Source: Diaporthe sp. PMI_573 (taxonomy: Eukaryota; Ascomycota; Sordariomycetes; Diaporthales; Diaporthaceae). Taken from it: a stretch of DNA of 64,000 nucleotides. Positions 23,234 through 36,198 of the stretch are shown here, piece after piece; the stretch's first letter is position 1; every line of letters starts with the position of its first letter. The notes under the pieces were generated by a model. It saw nothing but the letters and a program-made list of their open reading frames with translations. It had not been told where the DNA came from and ran no database searches. A program made the translations under genes and the position numbers. The stretch is taken from contig JAJTUP010000010.1 of NCBI GenBank assembly GCA_021399435.1, positions 1,178,001 through 1,242,000 on the forward strand, written 5' to 3'.

Positions 23234-24761
23234 CCCAAACTTTACCCTCATTATTACAAAGGCGGCCACGGGAGGGCGGTGTTGTTGTTATTATTGTGGA
23301 GGCGCCCAAGCCTCGACCCAAAGCGCCGAGACGTGCAGGCGGTCTGGATGGCGTTGGTGGGCTGTTGTTCAACTTTTGGGGCGAACCCTTTTCTTGATCG
23401 AGGGGTGGTCTCTCGAGACTTCCGCGGCGACCGGCGCTCTGGCTGGCTCATTTTCCTAACTTTTCTCATTTCTTTTGCACGACATCTGTGCGACATATAA
23501 CCTGTGCGAATTTTCTTGGATCGAACGGAGTCTATGGCATATGTGGCGGCATTTGGGTTTCAAAAAAGCTTCGGCCTTTGTGTTCGTGGATTTTTTTTAT
23601 GGGTCGATCTTCCTATCTATCTATTATATATCCCGGGACGGTGTGGAGAGAGACATCGGCGATAGAGACGTTCTAGGAACGAGGGCGGAGGGCATCATCA
23701 GGAAGAGTGGGCTGGAGATGGCAGGGTCAATGCTCTTCGAGTAAGCTAATGAATGATTCATCATCATCATGGCCGGAGTGGAAGGCTCTTCGAATGTATA
23801 TTGTCTACGTAGCTGAAACGGACCGTGTGATGAGAGCCTTCGAGCGAATGAATCAAGAGAAATCTTAAGATGCCTCGACTAAACAGTGACTGAAAATGCG
23901 ATGTGAGGTACTGCATGGGATCAGTCCGTGCTTAATTTTTTCCACGTTGATAGGACTATGGGATCATAAGCGGGTGAATGAGTCTAAGATCCACCGCAAG
24001 ACAAGACTGAGGACTGCAGTGAAATCGACATTCTCTAGTCGCATGTGCCTCCGTTTGTGTATTTATATGTGGAAGTGCTGGGGATAGTATTCGCCAATAT
24101 TAATCGATACCTTTGGGGTATAGAACCATTCATGGGGATCTGTACCGGTCCAACAAACCTCCGACGGGCGTATATCTATCTAGGTAGGCTAGAGGTCATC
24201 ATCAGACATTTGTATGTTTTGAAGCTTCGAATTTCCATGTGGATATTATATATACGAGATCAAGGAGTTTGTCCGCTATGTGCTTACATTTAGGATCTTG
24301 TAGGCTAGCATCAACAGGCATATAATCTTCATCCATCGCCAAGAAGAGGTTCCAGATATCGGCGATGGATTCGTACCCAGCATGTAGAACCTGCTTTTAT
24401 GTTTCAACAACCTAGTGTGCATTGTAGAACGCGAACGAGGATACTTCACAGTGCCACAGCTATTTTCTTGCACCAGACCAGTCACAGCATGAAATTAATG
24501 CCAAGTGTGGAGCCCTATTTCAGCCTGAGCGAGCGTCAGCAACAACGACCGCCACGACCACGTTTCTGACCAGACGAGAGGGACCGACGCTCTTGAATTG
24601 AACACTGAACAGAGTGTCGAGCTCGCTCTGCTAGCCATGGTTATTCACTTATCCAAAGCTCGCACGGGTGCCGATATATGCGGGTCAGTTCGGCAGGTCC
24701 ATGACCTTGAGCACAGGGCTTGTTATGAATCCACTTGTCAGCTTTGATTAGGATGCTGTGT
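23234..24761. other. Convergent intergenic region
   Basis: 1.5 kb of AT-richer 3' flanking DNA between two convergent genes. No coding or RNA gene recognised. Confidence 0.5.
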
Positions 24762-25814
24762 CTAGAGGTGTGAACCCTTGGCCTCCTCGCTCTCTCCCAT
24801 GTCGGCAGCCAGCCCGTCCAGGAAGCTGTCCGCTATCTTCCTCGCCTTCTTCTGACCGAGCTCTTTCCTCCTCTGCTCAATGACCCGCCTCCGCTCCTCG
24901 ACCTCCCGCCTCCTCCTCTCCTTCTCCTCGTCCTTTCTCGACCTCTCCTTCTCGGTGTTCAGCCTCTCGGCCTCCAGGCTCGCCATCTCGCTCTGCCGCG
25001 TCTCCTCGTCCTTGCTGAACTGGAAGAAGCCCGTGCCCTTTGTCCGGATCTCGCTGTTGGCATCGTAGTGCTTCATCTCGGGCGGCGTCATGCTGCGGTC
25101 CCGCTTCCTGGCGAGCTCCTCCATCTTGGCCTCGTCCGCGGCGCGGAACGCCTCGCTCTGGATCGCGTCGCCGTAGATGACATTCTCGGGGGCCTTTGGC
25201 CGCGCGCTCATCGTCTCGGACTCCTGTGCCGCGTATGCCCTCACCCGCTGCTGCCTCTCCATGCGCGCCACCTCTGCCCGCGTGCCTCGCCGCGTGCGGC
25301 CGTACTCGTCCGTGTACTCGACTGTCTCGTGATCGACGTTGTCTTCGTCGTCGTCACCTTCGTCGTCATCGTCGGATGATGAGGACTGCCGCTTGCCGTC
25401 CTCCTGTGCCTGGGCCCATTTCCTGTCGAAGTCGACCAGGGGCGCCGCCTCGCCTTCTTTCGGCACGTAGTCGCCCCTCTTCATGGCCGCGTACAGGCGT
25501 GCCTTTTCCTCCATCCTCCGCCTGGCAGCCTCGTTCTCCCTCTTCTGGTCCTCTGTGCCGACTGCATCCTTCAATACCAGCTTCCCCTCGTCGCGCTCGC
25601 GCTCCTGCTTCTCGGCCCTGCGCTTCGCCTTCACGCCGGCGAAGATGTCTGGTTTTGACTTTGACGGCCGCGGGCGAGCTGTGGTTGAGGAAGAGGATTT
25701 GTTCGCGATGAGAGAGGATAGCTCGGAGGAGAAGGCGAGGGAGCTCGGGAGGGCGATCTCCTTCTTCTGGCGCTTGGGGGCCCGTTGGCCGTACAGGTTC
25801 GGGTCCTGTGGCAT
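24762..25814 (-). CDS. CCDC174-like nuclear coiled-coil protein (DUF4078)
   Basis: A single exon of 350 residues, ATG at 25814-25812 (MPQDPNLYGQRAPKRQ). The frame stays open upstream, but the first plausible start is this ATG, followed by a basic segment KRQKKE that could act as a nuclear signal. A charged helical region (EKQERERDEGK, RRRMEEKARLYAAMKRGDY) follows, then an acidic run of D/E. The diagnostic part is YDANSEIRTKGTGFFQFSKD followed by EETRQSEM, which is the DUF4078 signature of CCDC174 proteins. The C-terminal third is an Arg/Glu coiled coil. Human CCDC174 associates with the exon junction complex, so a role in RNA processing is possible here. The last three residues are SHL, which resembles a PTS1 but is probably coincidental in a nuclear protein. 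Confidence 0.85.
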   Translation of the reverse strand: MPQDPNLYGQRAPKRQKKEIALPSSLAFSSELSSLIANKSSSSTTARPRPSKSKPDIFAGVKAKRRAEKQERERDEGKLVLKDAVGTEDQKRENEAARRRMEEKARLYAAMKRGDYVPKEGEAAPLVDFDRKWAQAQEDGKRQSSSSDDDDEGDDDEDNVDHETVEYTDEYGRTRRGTRAEVARMERQQRVRAYAAQESETMSARPKAPENVIYGDAIQSEAFRAADEAKMEELARKRDRSMTPPEMKHYDANSEIRTKGTGFFQFSKDEETRQSEMASLEAERLNTEKERSRKDEEKERRRREVEERRRVIEQRRKELGQKKARKIADSFLDGLAADMGESEEAKGSHL

Positions 25815-26571
25815 CGTGTATGGGCCGATGGGACGAAGACAGGGAACCTGTGATACGATATAGACACCACCCCCAGACGCTGTGGAGTAGACAATCTGGT
25901 CTACCGTACGGAGAGCCCGCGGCCTTCCTGATCTAGTCGGGGGTGCGTTGGGCTGCGCTGAGGGGCTGTTTTGGCATGTGAAGTCTGGTGATAAAAAATG
26001 GGGACAAGCACGGCAGGAAACCAACGTCACTCGCTAATAAGCGATCTGCAGGGCGGGCCTTGGTGACAGCCCCACCGGCCGTGGCCCCTGCTCCCTTCCC
26101 GCAATCCGGGCTGCCGAGGCTTCCTGCTGGGCTGTCAGGCTGCCGGACTGCTGGGGTGGAAATTGGGTGGGCCGCTAGAAAAGCATGCCACTGTTGGGTG
26201 AATGCTGCTAACCAAATCCCAAATCCCAGGGCACCCAGATAGATACGCAGGTCCAGTATTTATTTACTGGCCAATTCTCACCCAATCCCCCTCGCCCTTG
26301 TCTCACTTCATGCACATCACCTTATCACTCGTTAGATTGCTCTGAGTCGTCGTCGAACTCCCACACGATCCCAAAGATAAAAAGCCCCGCGCCTCCCAGC
26401 GACAAGACCTAACTATTGTCGACCGCTGGCCCCAAACTCCCAGCAACGTCTGTTCGCCGAGCCCAATTCCAGAACCCAAGAGGGCTGGCAACGAGCAACC
26501 CAGAAAGCTGAGCCGGGCTGTCCCGGGCCGCGACTCCACGGGTTATTACGGCCTCCCCCAGTCTTACTCAG
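25815..26571. promoter_or_regulatory. Divergent intergenic region
   Basis: Between the CCDC174-like gene (leftward) and the small membrane-protein gene (rightward). No gene seen; presumably both promoters. Confidence 0.5.
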
Positions 26572-26965
26572 ATGCGCGTCTACGTTCCCCTGAGCATGGC
26601 GTCTCTACCTGAATTCGCGTCTCTTCTGCGATCCAAGATCGTGGAGTGGAGCGTGGTGTCAAGCTCGACATCCTGGATGCAGTTCATTTCCTGGTGCTTC
26701 GTGAGTCCCCCCCGGTAATCCCCCTCCATATTCTCGCCTGACACTATCTTTACCGTTGGGCGAAGCCTCTCTCTGGGACTAAAATGCTGATTCGTGATTG
26801 AATCCGCAGCTTGCGCTGGCGTTATCTTTCCTCATCCCCCTCGTGGCCTTAATTGGCTTCGACTTCTTCCTCTGGATCTGCCGCCTGATCCGCCCGCCCA
26901 CCACTGCCAACCCGTCACGGAGACGACGGCGCGAGTCACTCAAACATCCAGTCAACACATCCTAG
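26572..26965 (+). CDS. Small single-pass membrane protein, 94 aa (86 aa from the second ATG)
   Basis: Two short exons, 26572-26700 and 26810-26965, separated by a 109-bp intron (GTGAGT...CCGCAG, phase 0), a gene too fragmented for simple frame scanning. Two in-frame ATGs exist, at 26572 and 26596; the second starts MASLPEFASLLRSKIVEW. The first exon is amphipathic and Trp-containing (SWMQFISWCF). The second begins with one long hydrophobic helix (LALALSFLIPLVALIGFDFF) followed by LWICRLIRPP and a very basic tail (RRRRRESLKH). The hydrophobic stretch followed by a basic tail suggests a tail on the cytosolic face. Exact splice consensus, frame closure and the coherent membrane design support a real gene. 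I do not recognise the family. Confidence 0.75.
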
Positions 26966-27192
26966 GGCACACGAGATGAAGAGCAATATCCATATGTTTT
27001 AACCGGTGCTCTACGAATACATGGGGTTTCCTGCAATGGCGCACAGTGCAACAAAATACAATGCTGGAGCGAGGAGTTTGGTTGCCATGATGACTATGGA
27101 GCATTGTTTATTTCAAGCGATTTTGATATTTGACTGGGGCGGGAGGAGGTAGTTTGTAATTTTTGGCTATGCTGGTGATGCTGGAACTGCTT

Positions 27193-28362
27193 CTATATCT
27201 GGGACAGCACCTTGAGGAGATCGCTTGTCACACCCATGGCGGTGACTTCACCACCGGCCCCGGCGCCCTGGATGATCAGAGGGTTGCTTCCGTACCGCTT
27301 AGTGTAGAAGCTGATAATGTTATCGGAGCCCTTGAGCGCCGCGATGGGGTGTGACCGGTCGAACTTCTCCAGGCCCACCTTGACCTGCTTGCTGGCCACG
27401 TCGATGCTCCCCACGAACCGGACAACCTTGCCCTCCTTCTCGGCAGACGCTTTGACCTCCTCCATCTGGGAGTCGAACTCGGGCAGCTTCTGCAGGAACT
27501 CGTCGCCGCTGGCCACGGACTCCAGCTCCTTGGGGATCAGGCTCTGCACGGGGAAGGACGTCGGCGACTCGACGGGCAGGCCCGCCAGCCGCGCCAGGAT
27601 GGTCAGCTTGCGCGCCACGTCGAGGCCGTTGAGGTCGTCCCGGGGGTCGGGCTCCGTGTAGCCCAGCTCCTTGGCCTTCTTGACCTCGGCGGACCACTTG
27701 CCGCCGGCGCCCTCCGTAGGCGCAAACGAGTTGAACAGGAACGACATGGTGCCGCTGAAGACGCCCTCGACGCGCGTGACCTCGTCGCCCGTGGCCACCA
27801 GGTCGTTGAGCGTCGAGATGACGGGCAGGCCCGCACCACAGCTCGACTCATGGTACACCTTGGCCCCGCTGGCCGCCGCGGCGCCAAAGATGTCCTGCCA
27901 CAGCTTGTAACTGCCTGAGAATGCCTTCTTGTTGGGGGTGACGACGCTGACGCCGCGGCTAAGGAACGCCGGGTACGAATCGGCAACGTCCTGGCTGCTG
28001 GTGTTGTCGATGAGCACGGCCTTGGAACCGCCAGGAACGGAGGCGAGGTACTCGACGACCTTGGGCAGGGCGGGCGGCGCGCCGACGCTGTTGGTCTGGA
28101 GCTGTGAGATGGCGCTGGGGATGTCGAGGGCGGTGTAGTTGCTGTGGTAGAGGGACTTGGAGGAGGTGGAGACGTAGCAGAGGACGAGCTTGGGGCCTGA
28201 CGGGCGCTTGGCGAGCAGCTCGAGCTGTGACAGGAAGGCCTTTCCCACGCCGCCGGCGCCTGTGTGGAGCTGGTTAGTATCGCGGGAGAACGGGAGCTGC
28301 AGAGTACAGGCAGGTAATCACGTACCGATAATGCCAATGTAAACTTGCTTTGCTGAAGCCAT
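27193..28362 (-). CDS. HOM6: Homoserine dehydrogenase
   Basis: Two exons, 28362-28326 and 28259-27193, give 367 residues, close to yeast Hom6 (359). The 66-bp intron (GTACGT...CACACAG) falls inside the NAD(P)-binding loop and rejoins IIG-AGGVGKAFL in phase 1. The enzyme reduces aspartate semialdehyde to homoserine, the branch point to threonine, methionine and isoleucine. Visible landmarks are the Rossmann loop GAGGVG (about 14-19), ESSCGAGLPVI, SGTMSFLFNSF, and the family signature region EPDPRDDLNGLDVARK with its conserved lysine. The C-terminus has IIQGAGAGGEVTAMGV, typical of the fungal enzyme. There is no aspartokinase fusion or ACT domain, as expected for fungi. It shares a 416-bp divergent promoter with the tRNA methyltransferase gene; I found no clear TGACTCA (Gcn4/CPC1) site in it. 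Confidence 0.96.
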
Positions 28363-28778
28363 CTTGGGAGGCCAATCAATGCTGCAGCTCTAATTGAAAG
28401 GGGGGGAGGATTCCAACAAAGTATTCAGGCTGTGAACAGTGCGTAGAAGTAGGGATGATGTATTTCAAGTAAGGGAGAGGGATGGAGGGGTTCGAGGTTT
28501 GACATTGAAAATTGTCTGGCTGCAGGCGAGCCGATCGCGGGGCTCTGCCACATTGCGGGAGGGTAGCTTCAGCAGGGGCCTTGATGGGAGCTGGGCGGAC
28601 CCTTGAAAAGCGAGCCCCACATAAAAAGGACGTACTCTGTTCGACCCAGCTAAATTTCGACGCTTCATTCGGCTTGTGAAGACGGGCTCCTGGCTTCCAG
28701 CCTGCAGTTTCTGCAACCCCATTTGCAGCATACAAGCAGTCTTATTCGGTGCTGAAATTAAAACCCGAGTATTTCAAC
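28363..28778. promoter_or_regulatory. Divergent promoter, homoserine dehydrogenase / tRNA methyltransferase
   Basis: 416 bp between two oppositely oriented ATGs. No perfect TGACTCA site was found by eye. No other gene. Confidence 0.6.
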
Positions 28779-29763
<985 letters not shown>

Positions 29764-30194
29764 CAACAGACAGTCGCTTTGTGGAGTTATGGAATTGGAC
29801 ATGCCGGAGACGGCAGGATAAAGGACCAAGAGGATACCCAAAACAATTTAACAAGAACCCGATCATTGGCGTCGACGGGCTCCAATACCACAACACCTAG
29901 AGCCTCATTTCCTTTGAGACGTATTCAACAGTCCAGGTTGAGTGACCTGCACTGTACCGCTTCTTCAGCGTGGCGATCGTGGGTGCTGGTGTACAGTGTA
30001 CTCGGCACGTGCGCACGGCCCCTTCCGCACCTCCTTCGGTCAGGGGAGCCCTCCACCCTCCCCGAGGCCCGCGAGTGCAAGCATCTATCGATAAGCTGCC
30101 GAACCGGGAGTGCATACATCATAAGCTCTAGTCTCCCCCCGACGCGTCGAACCATGCGGTGGCTCTCACAAACTGGCTCTTCGATGAATGGACT
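29764..30194. promoter_or_regulatory. Tandem intergenic region
   Basis: 431 bp between the tRNA methyltransferase stop and the sorting nexin ATG, containing the terminator of one and the promoter of the other. CT-rich around 30005-30060. Confidence 0.5.
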
Positions 30195-33100
30195 ATGGCC
30201 CTGAAGGGGAGAGATGTGATTCTTGCTGGTATTGCAAGTTTCATCGCCTGGGGCTATGCCACCCACTGGCTTCCCGTCATCCGCTGGGCTGGCCATGCCT
30301 TCGTCGCCGGCTTCCTGACCTCCCTACTCCTCCTGCTCGCCGTCACCTTGCTGCTGTCCAAGGGCCTCGTCCACAAGAACCGAACGCCGACCCCCCGGCC
30401 AGGTGGCCCCAAGTTTCTCGGCCGGAAGCAATGGAGCAGCGAACTCTCGGCGCTGCGAAAGCGACAGGCTTACGAGAAGAAGCCGGTTTGCGATTCGACA
30501 AAGATCTCCCAGGCCCTCGACGACGTCCTCGATCTGATCACGCGCGACTTCGTGTGGTCGTGGTTTTCAAAGATTAGCGAGAACCCTGTGTTTAGGAACG
30601 AGGTGGACGATGCGATACGATGCGCGCTCGACGAATTGAAGCAACGGCTATCCACGCTTGACCTGCCCGAGGTCCTCACCACCAGAATTGTCCCTATCAT
30701 GACGGCGCACTTCCATGACTTCAACGAAGCAGAGAGAGCTATACGTGGACAAAAGCTTAATCGGTCCGTGACGGAATCAGAAGAGCTCGATCTGGCCATT
30801 GCATCAAGATACAGAGATGGGAAAATCCACCCGGCTGCCAGCCTGTCGTACTCTGATCTCAAGCTCACACAGCAGGACTATCTTCGACAAACCACCGCCA
30901 AGGTTCTCCCGCACGTGCTGCCGGACAATATCATCAGCAGTCGAGCTGTTTCCAGTCTGGTCAGAGAGATCGTCGCCTGCGCCGTCTTATTCCCTGTCCT
31001 GCAACTCTTGTCCGACCCTGATACCTGGAATCAACTGATGGAGAACTACGGGCGAGGCATGCTACAAGACCGCTCCACAGTCAGGAAGCTGCGCGCGGCT
31101 CTGGACCAGCATGCGCCATCTCCAAAGCCCGGGAGGCCGCCGCAGTTCCCGCGCTTGGCGCCCGGCGACAGCGAGAGGAGATTCGAAAGATTCATTAGGA
31201 CCGTTCGGAAGGTGAACAACTTGTCGGACGCGAGGCGATTCAGAAGCGAGGTGACCAGCCAGCTCAAGAGAGACTCGCAACAGGATGGGCAGGACCCCGT
31301 CTACCTTCGTCGTCTGGATATGGGAAAGAGACTGTTGGATCAGAGAGTGCAGTATCTTGCTGCTGGCGGGGACAAGAGAGGGATGGCATTCTCGGCAGAT
31401 CTGGGTTCCAATACCCCGACAGAGTCGAGATTGGAGAACGCCTCGCTTGCGGAACTGCTACGTGATGCTTCAGGGCTGTCTTATTTCATGGAGTATATGG
31501 ATAGGCAACGACTGATGACCCTGGTCCAGTTCTGGCTGGTTGTTGACGGGTTTCGCAACCCGCTTGAGGAGTTTCACGACGACGACACCCTTCCCCTCAC
31601 GTTGCCGCCGTGGACGGAATCAGACAGGCTGGATCTCGCCCAGATCGAGCAGGCCTATCTGTCCAAACCAGAGCTGAAGGTACCAGACCCGTCAAAGCGC
31701 ACGGTGCGGGAATTCCTCGAGGCTAGGAAGAAGGCCACACCAGAGCAATATTACAGGGCGCGGCGAGCGATACTACGCGCCCAGAATGCCGTCTTGGAGG
31801 AGATGCAATCGAGGCATTTCCCAAACTTCAAAAAATCGGATTTATGGTACAAGTGCCTCGCAGCAGAGGAGGCTTCTCAAAATAAGCCCCAGTCGGTTGG
31901 TAGGCTCTCTGGAGAACTCAGATCGCCCCCTATGAACAGGGCAGTCAGCGCCTTTGCCGGCAAGCCAAATCCACTGTCTCGACTGGGTCCAAAATTGAGT
32001 ACAAAGCTACAGGGTAGGCGCGCTGAGTCTTCTTCGGATCTGAGGTCATCTGTTGGCAGTCTCGCTGCCCTGGACGTTCCGGTGGAACCTCGAAGATCGA
32101 CGGAAGCCCGGAGATCTCTGGATGCCAGACGATCTTATGATAATAATTCCCCGAATCCCCTCTTTGATGACGAAGATTTTGAGCATGACGGACTCGCAGA
32201 GAGTGTCACGAGCCTGGATCAGAACACTGGGCCACAGCCACCAGATAAGAAGGTCGTTGCGGCCATGGAAGAGGCTTTGAGCAACATCTTGGAGGATACC
32301 CGACCAGCCACCTCGGAAGACTTGAGAAACTCACTCTTTGGAGAGGCAGACACAGACTCGCTCTTGTTTTCCGACCAGGACAGCAACTCCAAACGTGGCT
32401 CTCTCGACTCTGGCCGTCTCGGCAAAGAGCCGGAGAAGCCTAGTCTCTCGTCGCTTGGCCTAGTTAGCGCTCATTCTCGCATTGGCGTTTTCGTAGATGA
32501 CGACCTTTTCGGGGATGAGAACAAATACCTGTCGGACGAGGAGGAAGACCCCGAAAAAGACGATGACGTGGGCGACATTCACGAAGCTGCGCCAGGAGAT
32601 CTTGGCTTGGCTGAAGCAGTCACCGTTCTCACAAATGACATCGACCGGCTAGAGGCGCAGAACGCTGTTATCGACTCGCTACTCAAGAAAGCGGAACTGA
32701 CGAACAATATGGCGGAATTGAGGATCCTGCGCAAGTCCAAAGCCAGTCTGGAAAGAGAGATACGGCGGAAAGAGTTGCAAAGGCAGCAATACGTCGTGCA
32801 GGAAAGCGACAACAGTCTGTACGGCCGGTCCATGATCAGGATCAAAGGGATACAGGTCGGGCACGAAGACGATGGCAAAGAATTTGCGATTTACGTTATC
32901 GAGGTCTCTCGTAATGCGGGAGAAAAGATGCCTGCGGCGTCATGGATGATAACCCGCCGGTACAGCGAGTTCCATGAGCTTCATCAGAGACTACGATCGA
33001 AATACCCGTCTGTCCGCAGCCTAGACTTCCCAAGGAGGCGCGTCGTCATGAAACTTCAGTCCGACTTCCTGCAGAAGCGAAGGCAGGCACTGGAGAATTA

Positions 33101-34071
33101 CCTGCGGGAGCTCCTGCTTCTCCCAGACGTATGTCGGAGCCGGGAGCTGCGCGCTTTCCTCTCCCAGAGCGTCATCATGCAGGACCTCGCGGAGAGCCAC
33201 GAGCACAACAGAAAGGACATGATCTCGCGGCTGTACGATTCCGTGACGGACGGCATGGAGGACATACTGGGCAGCATACCGGTGTTGGACCAGCTTTCCG
33301 TCGCGGGGCAGAACCTCATCGCGGCGGCCACGAGCCAGATGAACACGATGGGCCCCGGCCTGCAAGGCGTGAACGGCATCATCGACCCAGCGGCCAATAG
33401 CTCGGACGCGGTCACGGCCGCCGAGGCGGAGGCGGAGCTGAACGCGTTTGAGGCGGAGATGGAGGGCAAGGAGCAGGCGGACGTGGAGCCGTTCGTCAAG
33501 CCGATCTGCGACATCTTCCTCGAGGTGTTCGAGCTCAACCGCGGCAACAACTGGCTGCGGGGGCGGGCGGTGGTGGTTGTGCTGCACCAGCTGCTAGGCG
33601 GGACGATCGAGCGCAAGCTGCGCGACAACGTGCGCGTGCTCGTCAACGAGGACGCGGTGGCGCGGTACGTGGCGCTTCTGCGGGACAGCCTGTGGCCCGG
33701 TGGAGGGCCGTTCGGGGCCGGCAGGAAGGCGCGCACTAGGGGCGAGAAAGCCAGGACGCGGACTGAGGCCAGCCTCATGCTGGCGACGCTGGTGCCCGAC
33801 ATGGCGGGGAGCGTCGTTGGGCGGGTCAACGCGCAGGCGGCGAGCAGGAGGATCTTTGCGACGCTGAACAATGAGCGGCTGAAGTAAGTCTGCATGTTGC
33901 ATGCTGCCCGCATGCACTACGATCCCTCTTGAATATGCCCCCTCGCTTTCGCGCCCCCCCCCCCGGTTGTGGCTTTTACTTGATACCTAGCTGACTTGTT
34001 TCTTTCTCAGTGCGCACCTTGCGTTTACGATTATGGACGAGATTATCGATATACTCTTTAATGAGAGGTAG
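30195..34071 (+). CDS. Mdm1/SNX13-SNX25-type sorting nexin (PXA, RGS-like, PX, Nexin-C)
   Basis: Two exons, 30195-33883 and 34011-34071, give 1249 residues. The 127-bp intron (GTAAGT...TTTCTCAG) is phase 2; without it the protein would lose its last 20 residues ([19 protein letters not shown]). The start ATG at 30195 puts two membrane helices at about 9-30 and 36-54. Then come a PXA domain (about 95-285), a degenerate RGS-like segment (about 410-545, with [13 protein letters not shown]), a Ser-rich linker, a coiled coil (about 815-870), a PX domain (about 875-990, with [13 protein letters not shown] and PRRRVVMKL) and a Nexin-C domain (about 1090-1235). This order is that of yeast Mdm1 and animal SNX25/SNX14, ER proteins that bind phosphoinositides on the vacuole or endosome and make contact sites linked to lipid metabolism. 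Confidence 0.93.
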
Positions 34072-36198
34072 TATGCTCGATGTAGATTATGATATGAACA
34101 GCCCAGCACGGAATGAACGGTACGTACGATGCGGCACCCTTTTTTGCCTGGTGATGGGCGGCATGGCATAGCGTGGGCGTTTTTTTTTTTTTTTTTTGGA
34201 CAGAGCCTCCTGGCAAGATAATTCCAATTGTGTCTTAATTTTGCTGTGTCTTGTGTGTTTTGTTGGGCCCTGGTATTGTGTCGTCTCGTCTCTCGGTGTT
34301 GATTTTGGGCGCATGACCGCACCTGGCCGAACGGCTTTATGCGGCGGCTCCATCCCTTCGATCGGCGTGGCCGAGGGATAAACTCCGGCCTCTTGTTATG
34401 CGCCGTGTCTGCTCTGTATAATGTGTAGAGTCCGCCTGTGGCTGACCCCGATATGTCGCTCGGGTGTGCCGTCTCTTACCTTGGGTCGAATTGCATGGGG
34501 TAGACGGTCCAATTCTGGAGGGGCATGGCGGGCGCTGAAACCGGGCTGGGGACTGAGGAGCCCATGGTAAAGCTGGTGTCGAATTCTTGAGACATCTCAG
34601 CCTCCCCCGTCCCAAACATTTCAATTGTACCGTAAGGGCGGTAAGCTGAGGCAATGCAATTGCACTTTATCGCCTCGTCGCGTTTGGGAGACACTTGTTT
34701 TCTTCTTCCTACGTGTCTTGCGTGGTGGAATCAGGGAGTTTATTTGTTTCTGCGGGCGATCCTGTGTCAAGATCTTCCTCAAAGATGTTCCCGGCCATCC
34801 TGCTCCCTGACCCTGACGGTAGCACACCCTCCCATGGCAGATCCTGAGGCTTGTCTTGTTCGGACTTCGGATGATTTCAGGCTTGGCCCGCACCATCGCC
34901 CGCTGTCATCAGCAGCAGTGCCCATTTTTCTCTTAAGGAGGATGGTGAGACGTATCATGGGCATGGGGGAGCTTGCCCGGGGCGACGAGATTTCGCGCTC
35001 AAAAGTAAAAAGTGCGGCCCACGGCTGACTTGGGTGACGAGATAGGGATGTCCTGGTATGGCGGCCAGGGGTTCCTATCTATCTACCTACCTAGGTACCT
35101 GGTAACAATGTGGTCGGGCGGTGGAATCCGAAATGCAGTGGTTCGCGATTCCGGCCCTGTGTGCATGTGCCAAGGCGGGCAGAGAAAGGCCAGCTGCATC
35201 TCCATCTCCCATTGGGTTCCTCCTCCATTCCTCGAGGCTGGGGAGTCTGCTGTGTCAGTCTGTACACCGTACTAGCAGCAGGAAGATAATAGCTTACCCA
35301 TGTACCCATGTACTGTACCTGAGTACCTGCAGTGGCAGAGACGGGAGGGGGAGATCGAACCGGCGCTGGCTTGCTAATGGACTGAGCCGATGAGACTGGA
35401 TGGACTGGGCTGGGCTGGGCTGGCTTGCGCTTGCGAATGTTTGCATTGGGCCCGTGCGCCTGCCTGCAGTCCTCGGTGCTCTCGATTGATTGCCCGCCTG
35501 CCCACCTGCCCTCTTCGATCAGACGGGCAGCTAGCAGCCAGCCAGCCTTGGGGGAGCTTTCCCTACCTAGTTCGACCTCGAACCTCGTCTAAACCCCTCT
35601 CCTCCGCGTCCCTCTCCCTCTCCCTCTCCCTCTCATCTTTCCTGACAAACTGCATCTCGCGCAGATATTCGAGCGCCTCGGCCGAGCAGTCAAAGGTCCC
35701 TAGCGATCGCCTCATCTGCCACCCTCCAAATCAGCTCAATCCCGACTCGGCATAAACAGCATCTTGTGCGACACGAGCAACGGTTTGTTTACCCCGTCAG
35801 GCGTCAGGACCCACTGGGGGGAGAGAAGGAGCAGGGCGTGCCTGCTACTCGCTGTTTGGTCCCTGCTGGGCATTCCCTCGCCTGCCCCCAACTCTCTGAA
35901 CCCAAACCCAAACCCAAACCCACCCTCCCGCCCACCACCAAACCAACCCAGCCAGTCAAACTTGGAACTCAGCCCCAGCTACTGGTCCCTCTTCCACACT
36001 TTTCCCCACGGTCAGTCGCGGACCGTCAGCATACCAAACCAGACCACCTCCCAACGACCACCCACGATAAGGCTGCCACTCCCCGTTGCCATTCCCCTCC
36101 CGTCGCCTCACTTCGCCTCGACCCAGCTCAGAAGACAGTCCAGTCCAATCCATCCCGTTGCATGACCTGATCGCCTGGAAAAACAGATCGCAGCAAAC
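34072..36198. other. Intergenic region upstream of the SR protein gene
   Basis: 2.1 kb without a recognised gene. Contains an 18-T tract (34180-34197), ACCTACCTAGGTACCT near 35085-35100, tandem GGGCT units near 35408, CTCCCT repeats near 35610-35632 and ACCCAA repeats near 35900. The long pyrimidine-rich stretch directly before the ATG at 36199 is a probable promoter and leader. Confidence 0.5.
34180..34197 (+). repeat. T18 homopolymer
   Basis: Eighteen consecutive T about 110 bases after the sorting nexin stop codon, in its 3' flank. Confidence 0.9.

Noticed and set aside
24762..24770. SHL at the C-terminus of the CCDC174-like protein as a peroxisomal signal
   Set aside because: The protein family is nuclear and the tripeptide alone is weak evidence.
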